Shown piece after piece: positions 14,154 to 14,981 of a DNA stretch of 14,981 bases (its first letter is position 1; each line of letters opens with the position of its first letter). The stretch comes from Chthoniobacterales bacterium (lineage in GTDB: Bacteria; Verrucomicrobiota; Verrucomicrobiae; Chthoniobacterales; UBA10450). Both the position numbers and the translations under genes were made by a program. The notes beneath the pieces are model-generated. The model had not been told where the DNA came from. It saw nothing but the letters and a program-made list of their open reading frames with translations, and searched no databases. The stretch lies in the NCBI GenBank assembly GCA_003244125.1, contig QHBL01000233.1, forward strand, positions 1-14,981, read 5' to 3'.

Positions 14154-14361
14154 CGGAACAGCTAACGTTCGCATTACCGGCACGTCTGCCCGTTCGAGCT
14201 GCATAACTCCAGTGCCTCCTTTGTATTGATCGCTGCAGCTGGCTTTGCTTCGAGCTCGCTTGAATAACTGAGTTTTCACGTGGGCTCTGCTTCGGGTTTT
14301 TGGCCTTTAGCCCACTGTCCGTCAAATCAATGCAAGCTAATTGACCCCATCTGCTTTGGCC
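14154..14361. other. Non-coding spacer with an inverted repeat
   Basis: No supported gene. GTGGGCT at 14280-14286 and AGCCCAC at 14309-14315 form a 7-bp inverted repeat with a 22-nt loop. It lies between the rightward response regulator and the leftward membrane-protein frame, so it might end transcripts, but no T-run follows it on either strand. The base composition is visibly more AT-rich than to the left. Confidence 0.4.
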
Positions 14362-14658
14362 CTATAACGAATCCTGTGTTGACGGCTCTGACGCCTGCAA
14401 TTTGTCCTCCTTTGCCGTGCAGCGATAACTTCCAACCAAAGCTGATAGCGGTAGAAGTAGATTTATCGCTATAAGCATCAAGCGCATCGGCAGAAGTGGT
14501 CCTAAATCGGCAGCAATGTACATCGTGTAGCCTATGACCGTCGACACAACCTGTCCCGCAACTACCTTGCTAAAGTAACGTAAATATCTGCTCCGGACCG
14601 CAGCAACGTCGCGTCCGCTAAGTGCCGATGCCTCGAGGCGACGTCTGGGTAATCTCAC
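14362..14658 (-). CDS. Small membrane protein or 3' part of an interrupted gene
   Basis: Ninety-eight codons from a GTG at 14658. After a basic N-terminus (RRR at 5-7) there are two hydrophobic helices, about 31-50 (KVVAGQVVSTVIGYTMYIAA) and 58-77 (MRLMLIAINLLLPLSALVGS), then a polar Lys/Glu/Ser tail. I do not recognise a family. The frame is the same as that of the 35-codon stretch upstream (14674-14781), separated only by a TGA and five codons. It may therefore be the second part of one three-helix protein whose gene has a nonsense codon, rather than a gene that starts at this GTG. It follows the RHS end on the same strand, where immunity genes often sit (inference). Confidence 0.42.
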   Translation of the reverse strand: MRLPRRRLEASALSGRDVAAVRSRYLRYFSKVVAGQVVSTVIGYTMYIAADLGPLLPMRLMLIAINLLLPLSALVGSYRCTAKEDKLQASEPSTQDSL

Positions 14659-14673
14659 ACTCGACCGCGGAAT

Positions 14674-14781
14674 TCAAATCGCCCAGCAGACGAATGCAAC
14701 AGCAATGCCGCTTACGATAACGGACACCACGAACGTTACGTTCCCAAGCGCCACGACTGAGTTTAGAAAGTCCTGGACCAT
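14674..14781 (-). CDS. 35-codon single-helix reading frame, possible 5' part of an interrupted gene
   Basis: ATG at 14781 to TGA at 14676-14674. The product is MVQDFLNSVVALG followed by one hydrophobic helix (about 15-33, NVTFVVSVIVSGIAVAFVCW). The start overlaps the end of the RHS frame by 19 bases in another phase. No clear ribosome site. It could be a true small membrane protein, or the first helix of a three-helix protein cut by the in-frame TGA. Too short to assign on its own. Confidence 0.35.
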   Translation of the reverse strand: MVQDFLNSVVALGNVTFVVSVIVSGIAVAFVCWAI

Positions 14782-14981
14782 ACACTCGTTGCCGCTGCGC
14801 TCTTGCGAGTTTCGAGCTCCGCTACAGTCTTTCTACAATATAGATTCCCGGCATCACCACCGAACCCAAATGGGTCAGTTTGCATGAACCGCTCGAGCGT
14901 TGATGAGTAAACGCGATTGCGCAGATCGTACAAGCCGATCTGCGGCATCCAGAGCTGGCCGGTGTAGAGATGGCGGATGTC
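14763..14981 (-). CDS. RHS-repeat core protein, C-terminal fragment
   Basis: The gene enters from the right edge and is open from base 14981 in this frame. The translated pieces LYTGQLWMPQIGLYDLRNRVY, STLERFMQTDPFGF and GGDAGNLY match the end of the RHS/YD-repeat core (usual form: YDYRNRYY, GRF, DPIGF, NLYRY..NNP). RHS proteins form large shells that release a toxic C-terminal tip. Here the similarity ends at NLY; only 24 unrelated residues follow before the stop, too few for a toxin domain, and the expected NNP/DP..G segment is missing in all three frames. The gene is therefore probably truncated or recombined at the core/tip border. The N-terminal part is outside the window. Confidence 0.8.
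   Translation of the reverse strand, partial: DIRHLYTGQLWMPQIGLYDLRNRVYSSTLERFMQTDPFGFGGDAGNLYCRKTVAELETRKSAAATSVWSRTF

Noticed and set aside
14674..14676. Selenocysteine codon
   Set aside because: No convincing stem-loop right after the TGA was seen, no selenoprotein motif surrounds it, and a nonsense change or separate small genes are simpler.

Overview
The window looks like chromosomal DNA of a Gram-negative soil or freshwater bacterium with fairly high G+C, most plausibly Verrucomicrobiota (Chthoniobacterales-like). This is an inference from the gene repertoire: KDO and Lpt lipopolysaccharide genes next to an HprK/HPr/EI regulatory phosphotransferase set, Mpl, DUF4126, and an RHS core ending in a GFGGDAGNLY-type motif. 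Shine-Dalgarno sequences are mostly weak. No rRNA, tRNA, CRISPR array or insertion sequence was seen.

Left part (1-6986). The 3' end of a bifunctional-nuclease-family gene on the + strand meets a long leftward run of eight genes: YwaF-like membrane protein, kdsA, an LptC-like gene, lptA, lptB, then (after a 130-bp gap holding a perfect hairpin) hprK, ptsH (HPr) and ptsI (EI). Five of the junctions overlap, most by four bases (ATGA or GTGA). The upper block makes KDO-8-phosphate and carries lipopolysaccharide across the periplasm. The lower block is a sugar-independent phosphorelay in which HprK probably phosphorylates HPr at Ser61 and EI phosphorylates it at His30. The layout recalls the proteobacterial lptCAB-rpoN-ptsN-npr locus, with hprK/ptsH/ptsI in the regulatory position.

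Middle part (7063-10529). A divergent fabG-type reductase is followed by a convergent VapBC toxin-antitoxin pair. A perfect 7+7 palindrome lies just before vapB. Then come mpl (murein peptide recycling) and, divergent from it, a DUF4126 membrane protein. The short space between these two carries overlapping -10-like sequences on both strands.

Right part (10650-14153). Single + strand genes: a secreted Ig-like (carboxypeptidase-regulatory-like) protein, an OsmC/YhfA-family protein, a PAPS-dependent sulfotransferase, a secreted protein with two related halves followed by a clear intrinsic terminator, and a stand-alone CheY-like response regulator.

Right edge (14154-14981). This stretch looks accessory. 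The end of an RHS-repeat protein enters from the right on the - strand, and its reading frame diverges immediately after the core motif. Just downstream on the same strand is a membrane-protein reading frame interrupted by one in-frame TGA. This is the most unusual part of the window; it may be a decayed RHS tip/immunity cassette or a pair of small membrane proteins. No clearly new multi-gene system was identified.
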